Shown in pieces: positions 10,380 to 21,300 of a DNA stretch of 64,000 nt. This DNA is from Evernia prunastri (taxonomy: Eukaryota > Ascomycota > Lecanoromycetes > Lecanorales > Parmeliaceae), in NCBI GenBank assembly GCA_003184365.1, contig NKYR01000008.1:248001-312000 (forward strand), given 5' to 3'. How positions within the stretch are numbered: the stretch's first letter is position 1; each line of letters opens with the position of its first letter. The notes beneath the pieces were generated by a model. The model saw nothing but the letters and a program-made list of their open reading frames with translations, did no database searches and was not told the origin of the DNA. Both the position numbers and the translations under genes were made by a program.

Positions 10380-11641
10380 CTCTGAGTATGTGGTGCTGAC
10401 TCTAGAGCTTGAGCTCGGTGCGCTCGACGAGAGTACTTGAAACCCGTTACAGCTTGCTTCTAGTGCTCGATGCTGTGAATTGAACGATGAGCAGATTTAC
10501 ATATGTCTGTATAACGCTAGTTAGTTCTAATATTGAGGATTTTGATTGTCTTGTTATGCTCGTCGCTGTCGAGGAGACTCAGATCCTTATGAAAAGAGCT
10601 TAGATATTCTTTCCCTTGTCACGCTAGCAGTAATCTGATGTAGGGATTATGATTGGTTACACCACAGCATGTAACTGCGGTCGGTAAGCGGAGACGTAGC
10701 GATGCGACTAATACTCCCTATGGTCCCCACTAGCGTGGGCGCGACATGAGGCTATCGCGGAGAAACCTCGCTATTTTATCACCCGTCCTATGGTGCATCT
10801 CTCTGTTGAAGTGATCAGGTATGGAAGAATGATGTGTAGGATACTTGAATTATCTATCTCAGAGCTCCACTGGGAGGTATCCTTATATGCCCTAGTGGCT
10901 GGCATAGCAACCTCAGCTACAATCCCGAAACGAGGCTGGGAACCAAACAACCACCAAATCATACTTTTCAACACTCTCTGCGAACTTCTCGTCTTCGAGA
11001 TAGCCTGAAGGCGGCACGCGATGTGTTGATGTGGAAATTTTACAACGCGGTTTGGTTCCTGTTCAGTTGATGGTATTCGTTGCATCGCACCGGTGGGCTA
11101 CCCACATCCATGGCCAACACATTACACCCATAGTTATAATGAAGATTTATAGATACGCAGCATGGATGGAAATCATTATATTACCGAATACTTCGTCATT
11201 GCTAGGGGCTACGAGCCAGGAATTTACGCGCACAGATTATTTTATTACCAAACACCTCGTTATTGCTAGAGGCCACGAGCCAGGGATTTACGCGCATAGG
11301 TCCTTGTAGTATCGAACACTTTGTTATCGCTAGGGACCACGAGCCAGACTCTACGCGCACAAGTTCATTGTATTACCAAACACTTCGTTATTGGTAAGGG
11401 CCACGAGCCAAGAATTATGCGCGCACCGGTCATTACCAAACAACTACACGCGATGTCCAAAATTTGCGTATCCACTGTCTATTTAAGCTGGCTCCGTACC
11501 TTCGAGGAGGAGGTCTTCGGGAGAAAGGATAGACAGTTCCTATAATTGTTAGCAGAAAGCACACAATTTGTTAACGTCTTGACTGGGGAATTGTACCGTT
11601 CCCTGTACCGTTCCTAAACCCCAAGGAACAACCCAAACATA
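10380..11641. other. intergenic between HET and STAND genes, with tandem repeat
   Basis: Promoter side of the HET gene and 3' side of the STAND gene. Apart from the 64-bp array (11180-11443) I see no gene; open frames of 70-104 codons here have no domain and no coding look. Confidence 0.6.
11180..11443 (+). repeat. 64-bp tandem repeat, four units
   Basis: The octamer ACGAGCCA recurs at 11211, 11275, 11339 and 11403, exactly 64 bp apart each time. Each unit carries the blocks ACCAAACACTTCGTTATTGC, TAGGGGCCACGAGCCA and ACGCGCACA. Units differ by substitutions, not by length, except the last, which is cut short and followed by a partial restart (ATTACCAAACAACT). A single unit lies at 7991-8048. 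Confidence 0.9.
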
Positions 11642-12262
11642 TTACTCCTCTACCCTAGTATTCTTCAGCTTTTCCTCCAGCAGCTTCACCACGGTCTGAT
11701 GTCCGTAAAAGGTCGCCATTGATAGTGGTGTGTCACCCACGTCATCTTTAGAGTCTGCTACCACATCGTCCCGATCCACGAGAAGCTTCACCACGGCCTC
11801 ATGTCCTCTACTAGCCGCCCGTGCTAGCGGTGTTCTACCCCGAATATTTTTGAGGTCTGCTGTCACATCGTCTCGATCCAGGAGAAGCTTCATCACGATC
11901 TCATATCCTTCTTGAGCCGCGTATGATAGCGGTTGTTTACCCCAAATATCCTTAGAGTCTGCTATCACATTGTCCCGATCCACGAGAAGCTTCACCACGG
12001 CCTCATGTCCTTCCCTAGCCGCCCGTGCCAGCGGTGTTCGTTTATTAGCATCCTTAGAGTCTGCTATCACATCGTCCCGATTCACGAGAAGCTTCACCAC
12101 GACCTCATGTCCTTCAATAGCCGCCCAGAATAGCGATGTTTGGCCATATACATCTTTAGAGTCTGTTATCACATCGTCCCGATCCACGAGAAGCTTCACC
12201 ACGGCCTCATGCCCTCTCTCAGCCGCCCATGATAGCGGCGTTTGACCTTCACTGTCTTTGGA
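11642..12262 (-). repeat. six tandem 102-bp ankyrin-coding units
   Basis: Six consecutive 34-residue units encode DSKDxxGxTPLSxAAxxGHE followed by AVVKLLVDRDDVIA. Neighbouring units are very alike in DNA as well as protein, for example the recurring CGAGAAGCTTCACCACGG on the plus strand. The last unit is partial. This is the pattern of a recently recombining repeat array in fungal STAND genes. Confidence 0.85.
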
Positions 12263-14131
12263 GTCTACCATGTTCCCACCTGATAGGATCCTCTTGGTAA
12301 TGCTTATCAGACCAAACCATGCGGTGAGTTGCAGTCCAGACACCTGGTCTGAAGCGCTTGAAGAGTAACCTTTGGGTCGATTTCCAAGTATCTGCATTAT
12401 TTGATTTGAGCAAGACACCTTGTGATCATTTCTCAAGAAATATAAAGCTAGGTCTTCGAGAGCATGTTCGTCGACTGTATGATCTTCTGCTCTGTGAGCA
12501 TGATGACCCCAATTGCTAGCGGCATAGCCGAGGAAGCAATTTTCCCGTAGCCGAGCATACAATTCTTGATTAGGCAAACACCGACCAATTTCGAAGGCAT
12601 CAAATGAAAGATAAGTGAGACAGATCTTTGCGATGTGACGGTCTGCATCCGGAAACCATTTGGTCTTCGTTTCCCTGAAGAATTCCTCAACGGTGAAGTG
12701 TACTAGACGAATTGTTCCACTTTCAGTATCAAGCGTTATCAGTCCGGCGGACACCGAAATGATGAGTGATTCGTCCACTAGTGCTTCCTCGTCCAAGCTT
12801 TGGTCTCCAAGTTGAACAGCCAACGCATGTTGCAACTCATCCAAATTGAGTGGTCGAAGCGCATTCGAAATCCAGGACAGAGCGGACAATGCAAGCTTGC
12901 TATGCTCCTGAACTTGACCTTGGATTCGAGTCATTGCGCCGATGTATGTCTCATTCAACTTGGTCGGTAGAGATTCCAGGGCCTTCCGAACGTCGCGAAC
13001 ATTAGTCTGATACCCAAGTAGGTCCAAATGTAGATGTGGTATTAGGAACCTGGAAAAGCGATTAGCAAATATGTCGGAGTCAGACTTGATAAGAAAGACT
13101 ATCACTAACATGCCCCGAGCCTTTTCGACTAGCCCGCTGACTATTAGTTTGCCAAGGTTTGCATCTTTTTGTACCTTCTTCGCAAAACTGAACTTGGCAG
13201 GGTCGCAAATTCGAGAACGCACGTACGACGTAATGTCGGCATCTGTAGCGTAAATGTCAATGCGAGTACATCCATCGAGTCGTTCTTGTATCAGGCCATT
13301 TTCCCGTGATGTGAAAAAGAGTGTGTAACCTTTAGAGCCGTTCCTCTGTTGAGGCAAAGTAAGGAGGACATTCAGTAAAGTAAGCTGCATTGAGTTCTCC
13401 TCATCGTTGTTGATAAGGTGCTCATCGAGAGCATCGACCAGAATGAAAGATCTCCGGAATGAATTTGAAAGGGATGACAGTAACCTAGAGAGATCTTCGA
13501 GTGACAGGGAGCTTTGGCGGTTCTTGTAGTTACTGTACAAGGTTTTGACCTCTTGAGGCATGACTTCTTGTTGTAAGACCATTTGTTTTACTAGACTCCA
13601 GATGAGGTTGATCGTGGTCTGGTTTTTGAGATCTTTATAGTCACAGTAGATGTAGGAAACCGACACGCGTTTAGGAAACACCGTTTGGAGATGGTCGATG
13701 ACCACCGATCTGCCTGTTATTAGTTTATTGCAAGTTTGACTAAGAGGGTACTTTGTATCGTAGTAAACGTACGTCATTACCGACTTTCCAGCCCCAGCTG
13801 GCACGCAGTCAGTCAACACGGTCGTTGAAGAGGTCGATAGAAGCTTACGTATACCAGGACACCATAGTGTGGAAGGTTCATCATGAACTCCATTTCGCCA
13901 ACCTTTGAATGTATCTTGCTGCAAAAGCCATTCTCCAGTCCCTGGATGGCGCTTGGAAAGAATATCCGCTTGCTTTTCCTCGAAGCTTAGGTTGGAGATC
14001 CAACTCAGAATTGCTTCATTCTCTTCGGCGTTGTGCCATATTCTCTGTTCCGTCCTCGCTTCTCTCGTCTCTGTGAGAGTGCTGACCTCCAGCCTCATAG
14101 CGTCCATCGATAGCATGTTGTTGAAGATTTG

Positions 14132-14476
14132 TCAATAATCACGGAGGTTGTGTACGGATTTGAGAGTGGTTGTTGGATTTGAGGCCATTTGAGCCATGAG
14201 CCATATTGAGGCTATACGCCATGGCGAAATGGACCATGGTATTCCTTCCACATTATCCATATTTCTCACACTTGGCAATGTGGTGGCAACGCCTCCCAAG
14301 CCTTGGCGGTGGTGTGATTACCGCCACCATAGAAAATTGTACTGTGAGGACAGCGTGTCAGGTAGAAATTTCGGAGTACATTTGGTGGCAACATAGACAT
14401 ATTGGCCATATAAGGAGAAGGATATCCTTCTCCAGAAAAGCAGTAAAAATAATTAAGTCATATCACACCATACAAT
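14132..14476. other. about 345 bp of non-homologous DNA inside the STAND gene
   Basis: Coding similarity stops after FLAETTVE and resumes at QIFNNMLSMDAM. The DNA between has stops in the gene's frame, no splice pair that would bridge it, and about nine expected residues are missing. It contains a perfect 20-bp palindrome at 14414-14433 and a CATATTGxxCxATA block twice. No clear terminal inverted repeats or target-site duplication were found, so an inserted element is a guess. Confidence 0.5.
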
Positions 14477-14875
14477 TTCTACAGTGGTTTCGGCAAGGAA
14501 CGGCTCTTTGAATCTCTTCTAGCCTAGTTGATGTCCTTCGTCCCTCTTCTCCAGCCGATCTAGTACCCTTTTCAGCTCTGCTCTGCAAGACTCGATAGAC
14601 AGTTTCGTTTCGGTGTTCGTAAGAGCGTTGGGCCCTAACTGCGACAATAAGATGGAGTGCTTGTCCTGAAAAGCTTCTTTGAATTTAGGATCTTCAAGGA
14701 AGTTTCTCGTTTCTGAGAGGACAGGTCTCAGACTCCCAAGCTCACGTATGAAGCTCTTTACATTCTCAGGTGCATCTTTCTAAGCCAGCTGATATTGAAC
14801 GACGGATTGCGTGATTTGAATCGTTACCCCCAAGACACCGGCAATCCCAGCTCCGATCCCAAATGCTTCTGCCAT

Positions 14876-15927
14876 CGCAAGGCGCAAGACTGAGGCACAA
14901 GACGCAAGGCTGAGGCAAGAAGCGTAAGTGGACAGGAATATGCGTAGCAAAGGGTCTCTCGAGTTCACAGTGCAGGTGAAAGTTGTTGGCCACTAGTTTG
15001 ATCACCAAGGTAGAGTAGTCAGTCTTGATCACTGGGAAGATAGGTAGAGTAGAATTCGAAGGCATAGTGGGGTTTTGGGCTAGCTCTATTAGGAAGTGGG
15101 GCATCATTGAGGGGTTCAGCTTGACTAAGCACTAATTCACCTCTCTTGAGGAGAAACAATCAATTCATATATTTAAAGAAAGAGAGTGCACCCAGAGAAG
15201 TCAGTCCTTTAAACGAGACTAAGAGATCCGTGAGATTGGTGTATAGTGGGTTTTATAGACTTTGATAGCAGAGCCTGACGCTCTCATGCTCGTCACTTCC
15301 TTATCAATTCCAACATTTTGAGACACCAAGCGTGCTGAAAAAAGTAGCCATGAGGTAGAAAGAATGAAAACGAGCTTTGCACTTACGTAAAAGGCTTTCA
15401 GCTCCGCATTGGCGGGCGTCAGAAGTGCACTGTGTAGATGACAAGATAGACAGTGTCCCTTTAACTTCTAATTTCCTACAATATCAACAAGTAATTTTGT
15501 GACAAGTATATATGAAGAAGCAATGAAGGTTGATTTCATGCGATAAACTTGAAAGAACAGCGCGAATCTCTGGCGCGTTGGAACAACTAACCTTGCATGT
15601 TCGGTATAGATTCGTAAAAATGCGGGTAATCCACTGGGGCACTATTTCCTCCTTTGTCACTGAGTTGGAAGATGTAGTCAGCAAGTTCCAGGCCGGGAGC
15701 CGCGATGTTTCCTCAGCAGAGGTGAGTACTAAAACAAGAGTGATAAAGGAGGTTTAACTCTCTTTGGCGCGTTCCTGTTTTGGTAGAAATTTGGCATTAT
15801 GTGGAGTGAAGAGTCTAAAGCTAGGACGAGGGGAATATAAGTGTGTGGTATATAGCTTTAACTTAGACCGGTTCAGCGCTCGAGACGGTAGTCCGATCCA
15901 TCGACCGCATTGTCCTCAACGACGTAC
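14876..15927. other. intergenic, no gene seen
   Basis: Promoter side of the STAND gene and 3' side of the kinase gene. An open frame on the plus strand at 15530-15757 shows no recognisable domain. Nothing else stands out. Confidence 0.6.
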
Positions 15928-17584
15928 TCAAAAGACAATTTCCCCAGGTGCGTAAGTCAAATCCGGTCTGCGCTGAAACCAGGGGTGCTGCAGCACGTCA
16001 GACGCTGAAGGACGGTCCGATGGGCGATACTGCATCATGGAAATGATCAGATCACCAAAGCTATCTAGGCTTGGCTTCGAGAACCACAAATCCCCGGGGT
16101 TAAGCGTATCTACACTATATTTTAGCATATCGGTGATACCCCACTGGCCACATGGTGGTGCTGTGTGATATTTCAGCTACGCAAGCCCCAAGACGGATTT
16201 TATTAGGGCAAAACTCAGCCTCTACTCACAGTCATCTGTCCTGGGAGGAGTATAACTTCTCCATTCCTCCGGCAGGTCTCCAAAGGTATCAATCCAATCA
16301 TTAATAACTTTATCTTTGTGCTCGATTCGATTATCGTAAAGAGTCTGTCCCGTGATGGTTTCGAATATCTTTCAGAGACGTCAATTGAAATTTCAAGATC
16401 TGAAACAGGCCTATTACCGTGCAGCCCAAACTCCAAATATCCGCGCTTGGGCTGAAATGAGAGTTGAAGATGACCTCGGGAGCTTTATAGCTCAAAGGGA
16501 TAGGATGTCCGTAATGAACACCGTGCACATGCTTTCCCCCAAAACCTACAACCTTCACACGAGAGTCACCGTCAATGTATTGAGATTCGGCAGACTCCAC
16601 CTGATAACGAGGCGCTTGTGCAGTCAATGCCGACCCATCGACAGTCTCGACCTCACATATTTTGTAGAATTTGATGGGAGGGCACTCATGATGCCGTAAC
16701 AAATCCGAACGCGTGAGGAGAACGTTTTCACTACAAATGTCTGCTCTCGTACTCCCCGTTAAATTCCGTAACATCCATCAGCACCTGAGGACTCTGAGGG
16801 ATACTCACCACCGTGCACAATGTTCATGGAGTGTATATACACAGTAGCCTCCACGAGCTGCCTTGCCACCTCCCAGGAATCTCCAGGCGACAAGAGGCCG
16901 GATTTGAGCCATGGTCCTAGCGCTTCGGTAACCAGACACTGATGACGCCCATTGGGACCGGTTATTTCAAACTCGTCCAATAGCTCGACAATATGCCCCT
17001 TTCCCAGGTACCCTACTGGACCATCGGCTAATCGCCTAAGTATGCTCCCTTCGGCTCTCTCCTTATCTCGATCAGAGATAAGGAGTTTGATAGCAACATC
17101 GCGGGATGATCTACAACCCAGCAAAGATTAGTCGCGAGCTTTGACTTGATACAAGCACGCTTAAGAGTCAAATGGCTACAACCTACTTCCTGTCCCTTGC
17201 CAGCCAGATCGTCTCATCGATTCCCCAACCAAGCTTATGCACAATGATATATCTACCTTCCTGCATGGTATCTCCCAGGTGTACTGGGTGATATCCGCCA
17301 CTCCGATAGAGTGCCAAAGGTTCGGCGGGCACATTGCAAGGATAGAAGGGCCCATCTCGATCTACGTTGTGGTCTTCATACGTGCGCAGACCTTCGAGAC
17401 CCATGTAATAGGCCTCGTCGTCTTCATATCCTGGTATGGAAGTTGACATGGAGCGTTTATGGGTCGAGAAGAATTTGCGTGCCTTGATTGGACAGCAGGT
17501 TCGAGAAAGAAGCGGCGGAGACCGGCGAAAGAAGGTTGCACGGACCATTGAATTCCACCTCAACGTCACAGACCTGGTTAGCAT
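15928..17584 (-). CDS. SRPK-like protein kinase homologue with altered DFG motif (possible pseudokinase)
   Basis: Five exons: 17584-17187, 17110-16809, 16740-16418, 16368-16230 and 16160-15928 (introns 76, 68, 49 and 69 bp), giving 464 aa. It follows the SRPK-like layout common in filamentous fungi: YHPVHLGDTMQEGRYIIVHK, glycine loop LGWGIDETIWLARD, VAIKLL (catalytic Lys), IVHGDICSENVLL (catalytic loop, formed across an intron), then VKVVGFGGK where DFG is expected, SYKAPEVIF, DIWSLGCT, and ending near RPSASDVLQHPWF. The Asp-to-Gly change at the metal-binding DFG (codon GGT, one transition from GAT) suggests weak or no catalysis. The N-terminus is Arg/Ser-rich and acid-free for about 45 residues, like a mitochondrial presequence. 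ATG 17584 is the first ATG; the inner ATG of MVRATFFRR is an alternative. The substrate is unknown. Confidence 0.8.
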
Positions 17585-18299
17585 GGTGTTACAGTGGTGG
17601 GTTATTTTCACAGAAAAAAAGAGAAACCAAAAAAGTGATATCCAAGATCGGTAAAGATGCTTTGAACCCGTAGTTGGGTCTCTGAAATTGTGCCTTATGC
17701 AGTAGATCTGATGAATGGTTTTGCGGAAGTCGAGAGATTTCGAGTGGATTATGGATGGAAGATTTCTTTATGAATGGTTCCGGAAATGAGCCACTAGACC
17801 CCAAGGTAAGTTACTTGCTAAAATGAGCCCATTAGGGCTGGAGCACATGTGATCGATTATCGTTCCGATTGCATAGGGTACGAATTGTCTGTAGGTATCA
17901 GTGTCTAGGCGAGATATCGGAATGATGTATGGTAATGCCATAGAATGAACAGAATATCATGTATGAAGGTGTCTATGTACAGTGGAGTGCTGAGATATCA
18001 TGGTGCGCCAAGGCCACTAGTCAGGCCGGTAGGGCTGGGCTGGTAGGCCTGGAGGCCTGGTCTGGAACCATGAACAGTTTGTTGGATAGTATGACGGAAT
18101 TCAATCAATCGATCAACCAATCAAAAGCTTGCAGCCTTGCTAAATAGAATCTCTCTGACCATTGCCTTGCGGGGCGTGATTTTTTTTTGCCAAGAAGTCT
18201 TATAGCTTTTTGTAGAACCTTTGACGAGGACTTCAATTGATATCTCCTATCTCCTCGTCTTTTTTTGTGAGGGAGTCGAGGATGAAAAGCTCATAGATC

Positions 18300-18540
18300 T
18301 GAGATATTTATATTAAAGCAATCACATCTGTCTGAGGCTTATAATTACTTACGTTAAAATCTTCGTATATAACTTCTTATTCTATATTAATTATATATAA
18401 AGCGTAAAGTTATTTTACGTTGTGTAAGATACTCAAACTTATTGAAGTCTTAAAGTTTTATCTTTATTTTTCAACTTTATATCGATATACTCTTTTGATA
18501 ACGTGTAATAGCTTTTTGAATATTTAAAATAGTTAACATC
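18300..18540. other. AT-rich patch
   Basis: About 240 bp strongly enriched in A/T with many TA steps and no long open frame, unlike the flanks. It could be an old RIP-mutated transposon piece, but no recognisable element remains. Confidence 0.5.
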
Positions 18541-19183
18541 TATCCACATGAGAATCTTGATATTTCGCAGCTCGGCCAAAAAAAAATCATCTTTCCGCAT
18601 CAATTTGAGCCTCCGCCAAGGGTTCTGCAAAAAGCTGTGGTCATACCGCCCCTTACAATTGCTGATAGGGTTATTAGCTACCGATTTTCCAAATGCTGCC
18701 AAACCACAAGATGAAAGGATAAGCGTATCGTGAAATCTGGACCATGTCATATCGCCATTGCGGGTATTCTGAGAGCCAACCTGCCAACATTGCCAAGATT
18801 GACTTTAATGCAAATACTTCGTCCAGAAGGAGAAGAGCCAGTTCATGACGAAAGACTACTTCCAAGGCATGTCAATCTTCCGAGAATGTTGCTCTTGATC
18901 GCTCTTTGACGACTTAGCGACTATTGGCAGATCATTCGTGGTATCTTCTCGGCTTTGGTTTTAGCTTTTATCCCCTTTATTTATTTATACGCTTGTTGAT
19001 ACAGATGAAATTGAAAATTGATCTATGGCTAAAACTTGATCTCCCCATAATCCCTTGTACCTGACTTACCGTGGACACAAACTACATTGTGCATACGCGG
19101 AAGAAGATTATGGGATTCAGGAGCTTCAACCCAAAAGGAAGGTTCATCTCATGTTCTTGCAGAAAGTACTAGCCGTCACAAAG

Positions 19184-19185
<2 letters not shown>

Positions 19186-19214
<29 letters not shown>
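19186..19214 (+). repeat. homopolymer A29
   Basis: An uninterrupted run of 29 adenines preceded by AAAGAT and followed by CTTAGCG. It could be a retroposed poly(A) tail, a simple slippage tract, or an assembly-sensitive homopolymer. Confidence 0.9.
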
Positions 19215-19216
<2 letters not shown>

Positions 19217-20055
19217 TAGCGAATGGATAATACCTACCTAGATCCATTGTATACGACAGTTTTATCCATGACTTTACTTATCCAGCTTCCTTCCAATATC
19301 TGTAAATGGGAAAGAACCCTTGATTGTGTATACCATCATCTCTTTCCATCTCTGCTTTGCACATGCCTTTATACAAGAGGAAGGAGCAATGACTAGGTAG
19401 TTTTTCCACCCCAACAAAAGCTGTGACTTTGTAGTAAAGAATGGGAGTATCACTGAAAATGCCTCCTCTAAAACCAGTGAAAATGGCCGTAGCCCATAAG
19501 ATTCTGACGTTGTTTAGACTTAATTGACCAAAGTCAATCTTCCATCTCACACGAGATGTTTGGCAAACGTTTGGGATGGCTCGCTTCCAAAAAGCAATCC
19601 TCGTGTAAATACATTGATTCCGTTGAGACTAGCATCTGATATCCGGTTTAGAAGCCCTTACCATTCGAGTCGGAGTGAGCAGAGGAGCCATGTGACCATG
19701 GTCTTTACGACCAAAGGAAATGATCGAACCAGCCATTGGGCGCACATCATGTGTGACCCAGACTATAAAGCATGGCACAGCATCGAGCTCTTCCCAGTGA
19801 CTAGAGACACAAAGAAGAGGGCTGCCAGATTTGGAAAAGCCCAGCCGACCGAGGGAACTTGTAAGCGGCCGTCCAGTTTCCTGCATGTTGATGTGGATCC
19901 TGATATGTAAAAGTTCCCGCTCCTCGCCAAGTTTTGATAGGCGAAGTGTCGGATGTCACTCTTATAGAACGTGCTTCTTCTTGAGCAATGAATATATTAT
20001 AGTACAGCAATAGATGGATGCTAGACAGTCTAGATATGATATGATGTTGACGGGA

Positions 20056-20192
20056 ATCCACTTGTATTTGGTCTTGCAGCTGAATCGGCAAATCGCAAGC
20101 CCGAGCTGAATGAAAGTTGTGATCCAGAAGGGCTACATGTTGGGAACCCAAGCAAAACACAGAGTTCTGGGACACCGAACATCAAGCACTGC
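20056..20192 (+). repeat. dispersed repeat, uninterrupted copy
   Basis: Contains TCTTGCAGCTGAATCG, CGCAAGCCCGA, GATCCAGAAGGGCT and GAACATCAAGC in one block. The same blocks occur in the same order at 25529-25585 and 26171-26245, separated there by about 585 bp. Confidence 0.75.
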
Positions 20193-21300
20193 TCAAGATT
20201 TTGAGTTCATTAGGTACAACGACTGTCTCCATTCACGAGGCGTGCTCGCAAAATAGCCGGGAACGCGGCTCTTTGGATTATTGCGTTATATTCCATTTCA
20301 TGCAAGCAGAAACCATTCTCTTTGCTGGTGTATGAAAGGCTATCGCGTAGCTTTGAGTCGCAGAGTCGGAACTTTGAGCACTTGAAGGGAGGAGCTGACT
20401 GCTACAAGATTGCTGTAACTTTGTACATCATAGAACCAAAATCTCCTTGTCTGGTTCAAGGACGATGTGAGTAGGATTTTGGGGATGATAATCAGAGCGT
20501 AGGAGGCAATACTTTCAATTTATATATACACCCGAATGCATTAGATGTAAAGGAAGCGGACGCGGTTGACATTTTGCTTTGGTAGGAAAAAATAAACTAG
20601 CACTGTGGACGAGTGGATTGCGATTGAGTAAGAGATTGGGTAGGAGATCGGGCGGTAAAAGTTGATGGAGAATTGCGCGAGAGTAGACGGGAGACTTGTC
20701 ATGGTGGACTTTCTTAGATTGTATGGGAGACTGCGTATGATCTGGATGCCAGATTGTATGTATGGGAGGTTTCAGTGTGTACTTTTGACAGTTGCTGGAA
20801 TCAATTGGCGACTACATTAGATACCATTATTATTAAAGCCCGAAGTTGAATGACTTTTGACGGGTACTAGGCGGGTGTCACAATTTTGTTTACACCCTCA
20901 ACCCCGTCAAATCCAGAAGCAAAAGGGTAAACAACTCTGATGATTCTCTGGTACTGTTGTATGCTACTGCAGACCGGTAAAAGAATTTTGGTAAGAGAAT
21001 TTGGTGAGAGACAACAGTTGCCTGTAAAATTCTACGTGGTTAAGTCTAAGGCTTCCTTCTAGGCTTCTCAGCATAGAGTGCAATCTCTAGTAGCTTAGTC
21101 ATACGTAGCCTAGCGAAGGAGGAAATCTCTTCTGCAGGAGTGGGAGCCTTCCATAGAACAACACCCTCTTCTACATACACAAATGCATTACCGCCTATCA
21201 TTTCTCAAAGGCAGACGCTACAAACTAATTAGTAGGTGAGAAGGATGGAGGATCTGGTGATCTGCGAAAATAATGGTCTCTTCAGCACACTTTGACTCTA

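Larger units (their letters stand above)
11642..14875 (-). pseudogene. STAND protein gene (Fungal_N - NACHT - ankyrin), 5' end decayed
   Basis: Fungal STAND (NLR-like) proteins are signal-sensing ATPases linked to non-self recognition. ATG 14875 opens the N-terminal domain of fungal STAND proteins (MAEAFGIGAGIAGVLG), but TAG follows at 14782-14780 where the family has Trp (QLA-stop-KDAPENVKSF), and again at 14521-14519 (HQLG-stop-KRFKEPFLAE). Homology then breaks at about 14476 and resumes at about 14131. From ATG 14116 the rest is open. Three introns (13848-13798, 13772-13710, and one after KARGM near 13110-13050) restore CPGIPGAGKSVMT (P-loop), SVVIDHLQ and KARGMFLIPHL. SFILVDALDEH is Walker B and YTLFFTSRENG follows. 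A GPS-like helical part and six 34-residue ankyrin repeats end the protein. The truncated product might still be made from 14116, lacking the N-terminal domain. Confidence 0.8.
17585..21290. other. gene-poor block with AT-rich DNA, poly(A) run and repeat fragments
   Basis: 3.7 kb without a supported gene. It contains an AT-rich patch (18300-18540), an A29 run (19186-19214) and one copy of a dispersed repeat (20056-20192). A 90-codon minus-strand frame at 19278-19550 lacks an ATG and may be a gene remnant. The rest shows nothing I can name. Confidence 0.55.

Noticed and set aside
19278..19550. 90-codon minus-strand frame with coding-like sequence
   Set aside because: No ATG (starts with GTG), no recognised family; at most a gene remnant.
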